A stretch of DNA of 64,000 nucleotides from assembly GCA_019915015.1 (NCBI GenBank), contig JAHBBC010000003.1, positions 744,001 to 808,000 on the forward strand, given 5' to 3'. A program made the translations under genes and the position numbers. The notes below the pieces were generated by a model. The model worked only from the letters and a program-made list of their open reading frames with translations. It ran no database searches and was not told the DNA's origin. This DNA is from Auriscalpium vulgare (Eukaryota > Basidiomycota > Agaricomycetes > Russulales > Auriscalpiaceae). Of the stretch, positions 23,058 through 32,510 are shown piece by piece (position 1 is the first letter of the stretch; each line of letters begins with the position of its first letter).

Positions 23058-26000
23058 TTATTGAAACAAGGCATCTGTGCTGAAATCATTGTCCTCTTCA
23101 TCAGAATCTGGTATGCTCTCGTCCCTAGCCTGACCTGCACTGACTCCGACAGCAGGGTTCCGACGTGCAGGAAGCTGAGCTTCCTCCGCGAGGACATCAG
23201 ATAAAATTGCAGACCTCAGGTTGATGTGAGGCATCTTGATGAAAGCATTGGCAGGTTCGTACGGTTCTGCCAGGTCTTCACCTTGAACGTCATTGTCGTC
23301 TTCTTCGTCCGACATCGGTGCGGGTGCGTTTTCTGAAGAGGGGAATACCTTCTTTTCGATGTTGTAGAACTTGACCGAAGGGAATTGATTAGTGTGCGCG
23401 CACACCTGCTCGAATGGTTGGAACACTGTGTACTTCAATAAAGAACGGAGGTTGCTTACCTTGCTCTTAGACATGTGGTACTGTCGGACTTGAGTCATTG
23501 CAGACATGTTATGCACGGATAGCCGATTCCTATGCTTTGGAGTAAGCCATGTGAATGTAGAGCCAGTCCGTTCATCGGGCATGGAGTTGACTCGGACGGA
23601 ATACAGTTTGATAGCGAGATGCTATTCATGACAGCATCAGTCGGCAGCGCTCGGTGAATCATACGGACACGAACACGTACCGGAAGGATGTGCACATTAT
23701 CAGAGCCAACACGGCCCTTCCACCACTTAAGGACCGCCTGCGGAACCGTATCGTCGAGCGGATGATCGAATGGGAACTGGTGTCGAGCATAGGCTAGAGT
23801 TTCCCTGTGAAGTTGGGCTGTAAATGATTTCCCTTTTTTTGCCCACTTCAAGAATGCCTTCTTATGGCCATGAACGATCTCTTTCTCTCCGATGTTGGCT
23901 AAGAAGCGGACAACGGACTCGAAAATTGATGGATGCCGAACACCAATGAGTGTCACCTTCTCGCCTTCCGGTAGCCACAGGTCCGACGTGATAAGATCTG
24001 ATTGATGCACACATAAGACAGCGACGAGATGCAAGCAAAAGAATGGCTCTAACCAGGGTTCAGATATGCTGCAGCAAGGTATGCATTATTAGCTATGTTG
24101 CCATCCAGAAAGAGTTGGCGATGTCGCGCATTGAGGATGCCGCGGATGGCGTTCGCGACCTCAGCGTCAAAATACAGCCTAGGATTTTGAAAGGCGTCCT
24201 CTGTTGCACGAATAACAGCATGCCAGAATATATAGACGTCGGCAGCAGTTGCCTCCAGAGCCTCCAGGCAGGCTAATGCCTTTGTTGCAGGCAAAGTGGC
24301 CGCGATGAACTGGGAGAGACCAGACTCGAACTTGAATGTCTGGTGATCATCCGGTGCAGGCTGAAAATACTCAGCAATTTCCTGCGAATGTTGTCAGCAA
24401 GTCATTTCGTCTAGTCGATCCATCAATTGTACCTCATAAAGTCCGTTAGGCGATTCACGGATGACTTTCTTGATCGCAGCTGAGGACCGATGGACAGAGC
24501 GAGCAGAGAGCGGGATTGTTGCGAATCTCGTCTTTCCGATAGCCTCCAGGCCGCGTCCTGTCTTTAGTTTTTCACGAGCTTTCTTGAGGGCTGCATGTCC
24601 AGCGTGCGAGGTATGAAATAATGTTATTGTCTGCCGCACCACACGGATGATCTGGTTGCGGATTAGATCTGATTAATGCTGGTAGTGTGGACGTTTGCGC
24701 ACCGGTTTGAAAACATCAATGAGATTAATCTCAAGGATTGTGCGATTCAAGTGATGGCAAACATCCGCAAGATTGAGCGCAGTGGGCATGAGGGCCAGAA
24801 TTGCAATGGAACGCGAGGCTCGCGTGTTACCCGTGCTATCACATGTCAGGCCGGAAAACCTGGACGGACCGATGGCATTGACAATCTGCGCGAAGTTGTT
24901 AGAAATCGCTGAAGTAGTTAAGTTCCAATGCCCACGTACCGGACTTGCGACATTCTCAACGATCCAAGGTGCAGTGTGCGACTCGGAAGTTGCCTCCCGT
25001 GTGTCCATCAAGTATACTTCACGGTCTGAGGTCGAGACGTGTACAGTCCAGTAGGACTCACGACCTGTCGAAGTTCCGCCGTCATAGGAGAGAGTGAGGT
25101 CTTCCTGACCTTGCAGATACTTGAGTTGCTCCCGGCGGACCCACGATGCTTCGTTTACGATGCCTTCATATTCGAGCTTGTCTCTGGTTGAAGGTGCATA
25201 TGATGGTAAGGCAATCTCAAGCATCTCCTTCCACTCCGGGCGCGAGACGATATATGTTGGCAAACCCGCGACGCATATGAGTTTAAGAATGGCAAGGTCG
25301 AGCTTTCTGTGACGCTCGAGCTTCCCAAGCGCCTTTGCTTGCCGAAAGAACGCATGTGTCGCGGCGCCTGCATCTTGCTTCTCCCCATCTTGTCCAATTC
25401 CATCTTGAGCTCCTAGTTCCTTCGCAACCATCATGGATCCTTTCGAATTGGTGAGCTCCTGGACCTGCGCAGACAGTGCCTTTCCAGCTGAATGTATGTG
25501 CACTTTCTCCCGCAGCTCTGAGGACAGCTTGGGGCAGTCCTTTGCATGACGAACGACTCGGATCAACGCTCGATGTCGGAAAGTATGATGGCAAGGGTTA
25601 TCAGGACCTCCGACACAGCGCCAGAGCAGCGTAGTTGGATTGTCGCGGCGATAGCAAGCCTCGGTGAGAGCGTCCATCAGAGGATCCGGCGGCCGTCCTC
25701 CCCGGCGCGCATCCTTCTTCGGCTGCACCCATTTGACAAGGTCACCAGGGTTAAGCTCAATCTCCATGTCGCTCCCATCTTCTTCCCCCATCTCGTTCAC
25801 ATACGGAGCTGCGCCGTCCGCAACTCCTTCGGCATCTGATTTCTGTTCATCGAGCTGCTGGTCTTGCAGTACCGGTGAACTACTAGGCTGCTTGTGCGTA
25901 GCGACTGTGTTTCCGCCCGAACGCTTTGCAACCTGTAAGCAAAGCTTCTGTTACTTACTGCTGTCGCGCGCTGACAACCTCTTTGGGCACTTACAGTTGA

Positions 26001-27565
26001 CGTTCCAGCAATATGCAGATTCAACGACGCCGGTTTGAAGACCTCGTCCCACTGCTGCTTGCTCCCCGCATTGCCGGAACTCTCCGCCGGTTCCTTTCCT
26101 TTCGAAGCGGCATTTTTCTTCGTGCGTTTGGCTGGCACGGTGAGTGGCGTGACATTGGTGGCTACACTCAGTCGCCTCTTAACGACGCCTTCTAGACTCA
26201 ATAACTGCGGCTTCGTGAACGCCGATGTGTGCGCACTTGCCCGTATAAGCATGCCAGGCGCTAGCATATTGGACTTGTATTTGAGACTGTCCTGCACTGT
26301 CGGTGAGTCGAGTCCGCAAGTAAGTGAAGCTGAGCGCGCACTGACCATGTCACGTAGGTAACACATTATGTCAGCAAGGTGTCGAATGCGTTGCACGACA
26401 CAGTCTGTATCCGAGAGGAGATGGATGTCGTCGGGGATGAGATGGTGAGCAAGAGAATTGTGGCTGAGGACAGAGCAGGAGAAGCTGTCGAGCTGTGGGG
26501 TGCATGGTAACACGTTGAGTGAAAGCGGCCCAGTCGCTCCGTGTTGTCCTAACCACCATTCTATCATCTCCAACAGCTCGCGGGGCGGCTTCCGTCCAAG
26601 AGAATCAGCATAGAAAGCCGTGTGTGGCTCTACGCTGACCGCAATGGACACCCAGTGATTTGTCTCGTGTACGGCTGCTGGCAAGAGCACATCCGCGCCA
26701 TCGATCCGCACCCCGATCGTCATTCCAACCTCCTTGAGTGATCCATCTTGCAGCTGCGAGCCAGCCAATCGTAGGGGAGTGATGCCGCGCATTGATTGGT
26801 AAGATGTTCCGCTAGCATTGAGTCGTGCGCGGTTGCGGTACGTGTCAATGAGCTTGACTGATGCCGCACTCGGCAGTATACATGCCGGCTTGCCTTGTCT
26901 TTGCAGACGATGACCTAGCAGCATCCCCAGCTGATCCATATGCTCCGCCGCCAGCCAACGCCGACCACAGTACGATGTAAGCGTCTTTGGATCGACGCCC
27001 ATCGTCGTTGGGAGGGGTACGTCCCATGGCCAGTCGTCGAGGAGTGCTGACGTGTCTGCAGCAAGGGACTTCACCTCGTCGTTGAGCAAGCCCTCGGTCC
27101 AAGTCTTCAACCACGCAGTGGCCAGAGAAAGGCGCGCCTTGGCAGCGAGTATGCGCCGGACCTCGTACCAGTAGGTGAGAACCCACATCGGGGTTTTGAG
27201 TGTTTGTTGAGTGACCGACTCTTGAACAGGATAGCCCAGGCAAGCATAGCCTGTCTCTAGGGCGGGGTTGACGCGGTTTTGCAGGATTTCCAACACCTCG
27301 GTGTGCGGCGGCATCGGCCTAGAGAGCAGGACCATTGCATTTGCGGCCGTTATGAAGCTTTGGCCTTCGAGAAGAGTGTGCTCTGCTGGAGCAGAGACGG
27401 CGCGTTCGCCTCCGGTGGGACAGGGAAATCTTGGATATCGGCATTGCGCAGGGCTGGTGTGGGTAGTAGGACATGTTTAATGTCGTCGGGAATGGGTATT
27501 CTTTTGAGGATATCACCCAGAGTTTGAAATGAGTCGATGTCGTGGATGACCTCGTCGTCCGCCAT
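23058..27565 (-). CDS. hAT transposase with N-terminal Ulp1/C48-like cysteine protease domain (one frame break)
   Basis: One long multi-exon protein of roughly 1,300-1,400 aa. Order: a short acidic N-terminus from ATG 27565; then a Ulp1-like domain with NHWVSIAVS (His), FYADSLG (Asp) and TPQLDSFSC (oxyanion Gln and Cys, Cys codon 26475-26477), matching the SUMO-protease triad order. A Lys-rich linker follows (PAKRTKKN). Next are a BED-like finger (WRC x7 CHHTF ... HAKDC), a DUF659/RNase H-like core with LSYDGGTSTGRESYW and GLTCDSTGNTRASR, and a C-terminal hAT dimerisation region (AVLKWWKGRVGSDNVHILP ... NRLSVHNM). The tail is acidic. The intron at 25933-25994 joins protease and transposase halves in phase, so they are one reading frame. 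Near 27375-27390 the frame must shift by one base; the N-terminal 60 or so residues depend on this. The stop is at 23058. Confidence 0.87.
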
Positions 27566-27978
27566 TTGACAGTTTTGAGGGTTGGCAAAATGTGCTAGGC
27601 CAGTGTCGAAGGTGAAGATTGCGCCCTCATTTAGTCACTCACTACGGAGTGTAAATGTCGATCACAGCAACGGGTCGATCATACACACGTTGCTGCATAC
27701 AACACTCTTGCAACTATCCCATGCCGAGGCGGGATGTGTCTAATACCTCCTTAAACATCCGCGTAGCATTGCACAACCACCTTACGACTGCCGGCCATGT
27801 CTGCGTGCGAGGCTGCGAGCCTCATGGCTCATGGGCCGGCGCCGGGCGCCGGAGGGGCCGACACACATCACGTGCTGGAGGTATTGTACCGGGTATATTG
27901 GGGCCCAGGGCAGGGCAGGTATGGTACCGGTACTATACAGGTACATTACCGGGGAAAAACTTTTTCGGGGAAAAACTC

Positions 27979-27998
27979 AGGTTTTTCCCGCAACGCTA
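27979..27998 (-). repeat. Right terminal inverted repeat of the hAT element
   Basis: On the minus strand it reads TAGCGTTGCGGGAAAAACCT, which is 19 of 20 identical to the left terminus. Confidence 0.93.
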
Positions 27999-28006
27999 AA
28001 ACCCGC
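27999..28006. repeat. 8-bp target site duplication, right copy
   Basis: AAACCCGC immediately follows the element and is identical to 22671-22678. Confidence 0.93.
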
Positions 28007-28018
28007 GTCGTGATCGTC

Positions 28019-28034
28019 CACGTGACCCATATAT
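28019..28034 (-). promoter_or_regulatory. Candidate core promoter of the acid phosphatase, displaced by the hAT insertion
   Basis: CACGTG (28019-28024) followed by CATATATGG lies just outside the right target duplication. If the element and one duplication copy are removed, these sites fall about 115-130 bp upstream of the phosphatase ATG, normal promoter spacing. CACGTG is the yeast Pho4/Cbf1 core site, and Pho4 controls acid phosphatase in yeast. Whether this fungus uses the same circuit is inference. Confidence 0.35.
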
Positions 28035-28994
28035 GGCTGATTGTTCAGGAAGGATAGGAGAAAGCCATTCAGTCCACGACCGGGATAAAGACTTCTCTCG
28101 TAGGCTATACAAGTAGCCATGGACGGAATTAAAAAGAATTCTCACGCGCCCCTGATTCGGCATGTATGAGGCACGGCAGAGGGAGGAGCCCGAGGGACGC
28201 AGAGGAATAATTTGAAAAAGGCTCGATCACGCGCCTGCAGAGGGTTCTGGAGACTCAGAATTATGGAAATGGCATGAGCACATGGGCACGGCCCTAGTTA
28301 TCAGACGCTCGGAGGCGGCGTGAGCAGCGCGCGAAAGGCAATGGGATAGTAGTACGCACCTATCATCCGGTGACGCGGTGACGTTCCAGGCGGCCCGACT
28401 GTCTTCTCGAGCCGCTCGCACAAGCTGTGTTGGACGAAATCGACAGCGGCGCAATGGGTTGTATGCGCATGAGGGTGTTTGTCAGGAAGTAAAGAGTCGG
28501 AGCCCGACCGTGACTTGGGCGCGTTGACGGGCCGACACTCCGGGTATTGAAGCAGTGCCGTGGGCATTGGCTCAGCGCACCAGAATCTTCTCGACCTCTG
28601 CTATATTCCGATTCGAGGAGACATGAAGATACAAGAGAACGCTGAATGAGAGCACGAGCTGGAGTCGCTGACGAACGACCGTGGCCGGTGTGTCTCGCTA
28701 AACTGCGCTCGTCGTCAACAACCTGTCAAGTCGGCTTTGTTCGGTCGGTTGCGTGCGACGGCCAACCGGCCCGACGGCGCCCTATCGGCCGAGTGTTCCC
28801 ATACTCCCTCTCCACACTCCGTCCGACTCGCACCCAGCGAGACGCGATCAGCAAGCTTCTGCAGAGAACATCGGGGATAAAATAAAACATGAGCCTCGTT
28901 CGCACACGATGGAGCCCGTGTGCCCAGCTCTGCTCGCGTGCTTGCTTGGTGGGCACGCCATCGGCCTCTCAACCTCCGTTGACGCTCGAGTTCG
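28035..28994. other. Intergenic, MFS promoter
   Basis: About 960 bp. It ends with an AT-rich GATAAAATAAAA at 28875-28886, about 110 bp before the MFS ATG, a likely core promoter. No gene or RNA was recognised in the rest. Confidence 0.4.
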
Positions 28995-31043
28995 ATGGCC
29001 GACCACACTCCAGATACCCTAGACGACGCACCGGATGACACGCAGCCCGCTCTGCCTGCTGTAGTGGCAGACCCGACACCCGATTACCCGCCGATAGCTG
29101 GAGAGGTCGAGATTGCGGACATCGAGCATGTCTATGTAGAGGACGACCCAAGAGCCTGGTCAAAGTCGCGAAAGGCGAGTCCCTGGCATGAGCATCCTGT
29201 CCCCTTGATCCAGAAACAGATCGTGCGTAGACTCTGGTGTTGCTAATGGTGGCAACAGCGTCGCTTATTGCCGGCCTTGCCATTAACATCTACAATCGTG
29301 AGCACGACTCTACAAGTGCAGAATGTCCGCTTACCAAACTGAATGCTGCCCAGCCGCTATTACTAAAATCGAAATCGACTTGCATGCAACAAGCAGTCAG
29401 ATCAGCTTGAGTCTCGCGCTCTTTATCCTTACGCAAGGGGCATGTCCATTGCTATGGACCGCTATCAGCGAGATCAAAGGCAGGAAGGTGATTCGGCCCA
29501 TCCTGCAGCATATATTATGTGACATCTGACAAGCGCCCATTTAGATCGTCTACGTTGTGTCCATAAGCCTCGCCATGGTAGGCTGCATTGTTGCCGCAGA
29601 AGCCAAGAGCATCGGGGTCCTCATTGGCATGCGTGTCCTCCAAGCCACGGGGTTAGCAGACCTGCCGACCACAGCAACTCTGATGAACTGATCTTATCAT
29701 AGCTCGAGCGCGGTCATGTCTATCGGCGCAGCGACGCTTGCAGACATCTACGACCCTTCAGAGCGCGGCACGATGATGGGTGTCTATTACGCCGCGCCGC
29801 TCCTGGGCCCGGCGCTTGGCCCCATCGCAGGCGGCGTGCTCACGCAGCTGCTCTCCTGGCGCGCGACCTTCTGGTTCCTCGTCGTCTGGATGGGTGGGGT
29901 GCTGCTGCTCTTCACGTTCGCGTTCAAGGACACGTTCCGCAGGGAGCGCAGCCTGACGTACCAGAGCGTGCTGCGGCGGCTGCGCGCTCGCGCGGTGGCG
30001 GCCGCATCGCAGCGGTCGAGCGTGACGGTCGCACCCGTGCTGCCAAGGACTTCCACCGTGGAAGTAGAGAGCAAGGTGGCAGAGAAGGTCACTGTGGCGG
30101 ATAAGGATGGCCCATGCGGGCCTCCCGCCGGTGGCTCGGACTTGGAGGTCGGCCGCGCGCCTCCGATGAAGGAAGTCAAGCTCTCTCTCACGGACGTGAA
30201 TCCCATCCCACCATTACGCCTCGTCCTGCGGCGTTGGAACAACGTCGCCATCCTCACCGCCTCAGGCCTTATCTTCGGCTTCAGCTATTGCATCGCGTAC
30301 ACGTGCGCGCGCACGCTGGAGGACCGATATGGCATGGACGCGCTCGACACGGGGCTTGTGCTGCTCTCGTTTGGCGCAGGTGCGTGCCGTGCGAGCTCAC
30401 TCCTGACTCATGGCATAACTGACGTGTCTTCTGTGCGCGCAGGCAGCATCGCCGGCAGTATCCTTGGTGGGCGCTGGTCGGATCGTGTGCTGCGCCGGCT
30501 GAAAGCTGCCAACGGTGGGCAGAGCGTCCCGGAGATGCGCCTGCAGAGCATCAAGCCCGCGATGGTCCCGCTCCCGCTCCCGGTCATAGCCTACGCTTGG
30601 CTCGCGGACAAGCACCAGCATATCGCGACGCTCTGCGTCGCGCTGTTCTTCTCCGGATTTTTTTCCATGTACGCCACACCTCGCTGTGTCGCGCATTACC
30701 TGGTCTGACGCTCTATGAACAGCTGGATATACTCGAGCACCCTTGCGTACATCGTCGACGCCAATGCTGGGCGGTCATCAGCTGCCGTCGCATTGAACAG
30801 CTTCTTCCGCGGCATAACTGCCTTTCTCTTCGCCGAAGTTGCTGTCCCGCTGCAGGTAATTGGTCATGGCGTTCCACGAAAATAACTGACATCTCGCAAC
30901 AGAACAGCATCGGAGACGGCGGCCTGTATACTCTATGGGCGGGTTTACTCGTGCTGTGCGAGCTTCTGATCGTTTTGGTGCTGTATAAGGGAGGAGGTTG
31001 GCGGACACATGCCGAGGCGCAAGAGCACGCCAAACGCCGGTGA
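28995..31043 (+). CDS. Major facilitator superfamily transporter, DHA1 (drug:H+ antiporter) type
   Basis: Twelve-helix proton antiporter family that exports drugs, polyamines or toxic metabolites at the plasma membrane. Eight exons (28995-29174, 29231-29297, 29354-29487, 29545-29651, 29703-30379, 30443-30668, 30723-30855, 30903-31043) total 1,665 nt (554 aa). Helix 1 begins after DPRAWSKSRK. The fungal DHA1 motif NPAITKIEIDLHATSSQ follows, then the loop 2-3 motif SEIKGRK and motif C-like PLLGPALGPIAGGVL. A hydrophilic central loop of about 100 residues (30.0-30.2 kb) precedes the second half, which ends with a cytoplasmic basic tail. The first intron (29175-29230) uses a GC donor (AAAGGCGAGT). 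Substrate cannot be told; Qdr/Tpo-like homologues export quinidine or polyamines. Confidence 0.9.
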
Positions 31044-31254
31044 TAACCTGCCGCGCATCTTTTCTTACTCACTCAGCGCCGAAGCAAATGGATATATCAA
31101 GATAAATGAATGTAGAGTAGACTTGTGTGCGCATACAAAGAGAGATGCATACTGCTCCGGCGGGAAAGAGGGTATGTAATGGGCCAATCACAGTCACCGA
31201 ACGAACCAAACTCCTCGCAACAGGGACTCCAGCACGACCTCCAAAGACGCGCGT

Positions 31255-32235
31255 CTAGTTGATTGATGCAGCGTCGACTGGGCCTCCGGTCGGTACCTCG
31301 ACTTCGCTGTCGCGCGAACCCACGTGCAGTGCTTCGACCTTGCTACCTTCAGGCATTTGGATCGACGTCTTGGGCTGAGGAGGGGGTGGGGGCGGGCCTT
31401 GCCTGCTTTGAAAGTGCGCTGCGTCGAGTTTCGCATCGCCCGGGAGCGCTACATCGGTCTTCGGCGGGGGAGGGGGAGGGGGAGGACCCGGGGGACCCTG
31501 GCGGCGTGCGGGGCCGTTCACTTGCTCAGCCGCTGGGAGCCTGCGACCCATGTGAAGAACATCGACTTGTTTCTGTTCGCTCGGGAGCGCTATATCGGTC
31601 TTCGGCGGCGGCGGCGGGGGCGGCGGCCCGTCATCGCGAGAAGACAACCGCGTGCCCTTGACGGCCGACGTGTCGACACCATCACGGCGTATCGGTAGCG
31701 TCACATCCATAAGGTCGACGCTCGGATCCGTCGGAAACGCGAACTCCGCACGTTCGTTGTGATGCTGGTACGCGACCTGGACGGGCGGCTTGCCGGGGTC
31801 TGCCACGGGATCGAGAGTGTTCCGACGCTGGGGCTTTGCGTTGTGGTGGTAGTCAGCGGTGCCGAGGGGAAGTTTGACGGTGCTGGTCGTGTCGTCGGTG
31901 GTGCCTGCGCGCTTGCTGTCTTTGTAGGTGTGCTCCGTGGCAGAAGCGATCGGCGTGTCAGGAGCGATCGGCTTGGGAATGTCTCCGACGGCCACGTTCT
32001 TTACGTCGTCCTGCTTGCGACGGACGGCCTGGAAAGCGGCGCCCATGTCTGGCGTGTGTGGGACCACGTCCCGAGGCGAGGGAGGCGAGGGAGGCGAGAA
32101 GGAGAAGTCGCTCAGCGCGGGTGCGGCGGGTGCAGCGGCTGCGGCGGGTACGGTGGGCAAGAGGGGGACGGCGAGGGAGGAGGTCGCGCAGAGGCAGAGG
32201 GCGAGGAGGACGGCGAAGGCGGTGGAGTGGACCAT
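31255..32235 (-). CDS. Secreted proline-rich repeat protein with dibasic sites (Kex2-processed-repeat-like)
   Basis: Single exon, 326 aa, with a clear signal peptide (MVHSTAFAVLLALCLCATSS). The C-terminal third contains three related blocks of about 30-45 residues. Each has a polyproline run followed by PKTD(I/V)ALP or PKTSIQMP, a short acidic-hydrophobic segment, and a terminal GRR, QSR or GSR. Additional RR/KR sites (VRRK, SKRA, QRRN, IRRD, ARRQ) punctuate the rest. This architecture matches Kex2-processed repeat proteins of fungi, whose peptides are released in the Golgi. The sequence is not recognised beyond that. A TTATAA element on the minus strand lies about 110 bp upstream (near 32344). 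The gene is convergent with the MFS gene. Confidence 0.75.
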   Translation of the reverse strand: MVHSTAFAVLLALCLCATSSLAVPLLPTVPAAAAAPAAPALSDFSFSPPSPPSPRDVVPHTPDMGAAFQAVRRKQDDVKNVAVGDIPKPIAPDTPIASATEHTYKDSKRAGTTDDTTSTVKLPLGTADYHHNAKPQRRNTLDPVADPGKPPVQVAYQHHNERAEFAFPTDPSVDLMDVTLPIRRDGVDTSAVKGTRLSSRDDGPPPPPPPPKTDIALPSEQKQVDVLHMGRRLPAAEQVNGPARRQGPPGPPPPPPPPKTDVALPGDAKLDAAHFQSRQGPPPPPPQPKTSIQMPEGSKVEALHVGSRDSEVEVPTGGPVDAASIN

Positions 32236-32410
32236 TGTGATAGAATGTGCGGGTAGAGAGATGAGGGCGAGGAGCAGCAGAGGCGAGAGGGGGAACAGCG
32301 AAGGACACTGAACTGGGGGCTGGACGTCGCGCGCGGGCGGCCTTATAAGTGTCTGGCCTGGGCGGGCGGGCATTGGCATCCGACCCGCGCCAGATCGAGC
32401 GACGAGCGGC

Positions 32411-32510
32411 GGCCCCACCGCCCGATGCAGACACCGCGCCCGCCCCACCGCCCAATACGGACACCGCGCCCGCCCGAGCGCCCGATGCGGACACCGCGCC
32501 CGATGCGGTC
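32411..32510. repeat. 30-bp tandem repeat, about three units
   Basis: Units start at 32421, 32451 and 32481 with the core GACACCGCGCCCG and a half unit before them; units differ at a few positions. It lies immediately before the stop of the kinase-like gene and about 180 bp upstream of the repeat-protein ATG. It is a small GC-rich minisatellite. Confidence 0.8.

Larger units (their letters stand above)
22679..27998 (-). mobile_element. Full-length hAT-superfamily DNA transposon (5,320 bp)
   Basis: The element is bounded by 20-bp inverted repeats beginning TAG(T/C)G and by an exact 8-bp direct repeat AAACCCGC. Inside is one minus-strand gene with a DUF659 transposase core and a hAT dimerisation region. 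Subterminal zones at both ends share GGTACCGGT (22721-22729 and 27923-27931), with an inverted ACCGGTACC at 22756-22764. Both ends also share CACGTGATG in inverted orientation (22781-22789 and 27866-27874); these are candidate transposase-binding sites. The perfect target duplication and nearly identical termini indicate a recent insertion. It sits in the 5' flank of the acid phosphatase gene. One frame break in the transposase gene leaves autonomy uncertain. Confidence 0.95.

Noticed and set aside
26310..26358. Possible GT-AG intron (GTCAGT...GACAG, minus strand) between the protease domain and the linker
   Set aside because: It is 49 nt and would shift the frame; without splicing the frame stays open into the exon that joins the transposase.
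31759..32256. Long plus-strand open frames antisense to the proline-rich secreted protein
   Set aside because: They mirror the low-complexity GC-rich repeat gene; the minus frame has signal peptide, TATA box and structured repeats.
32411..32510. Regular 30-bp units considered as a CRISPR-like array
   Set aside because: Units are contiguous without unique spacers, only three copies, in a eukaryotic genome; it is a minisatellite.
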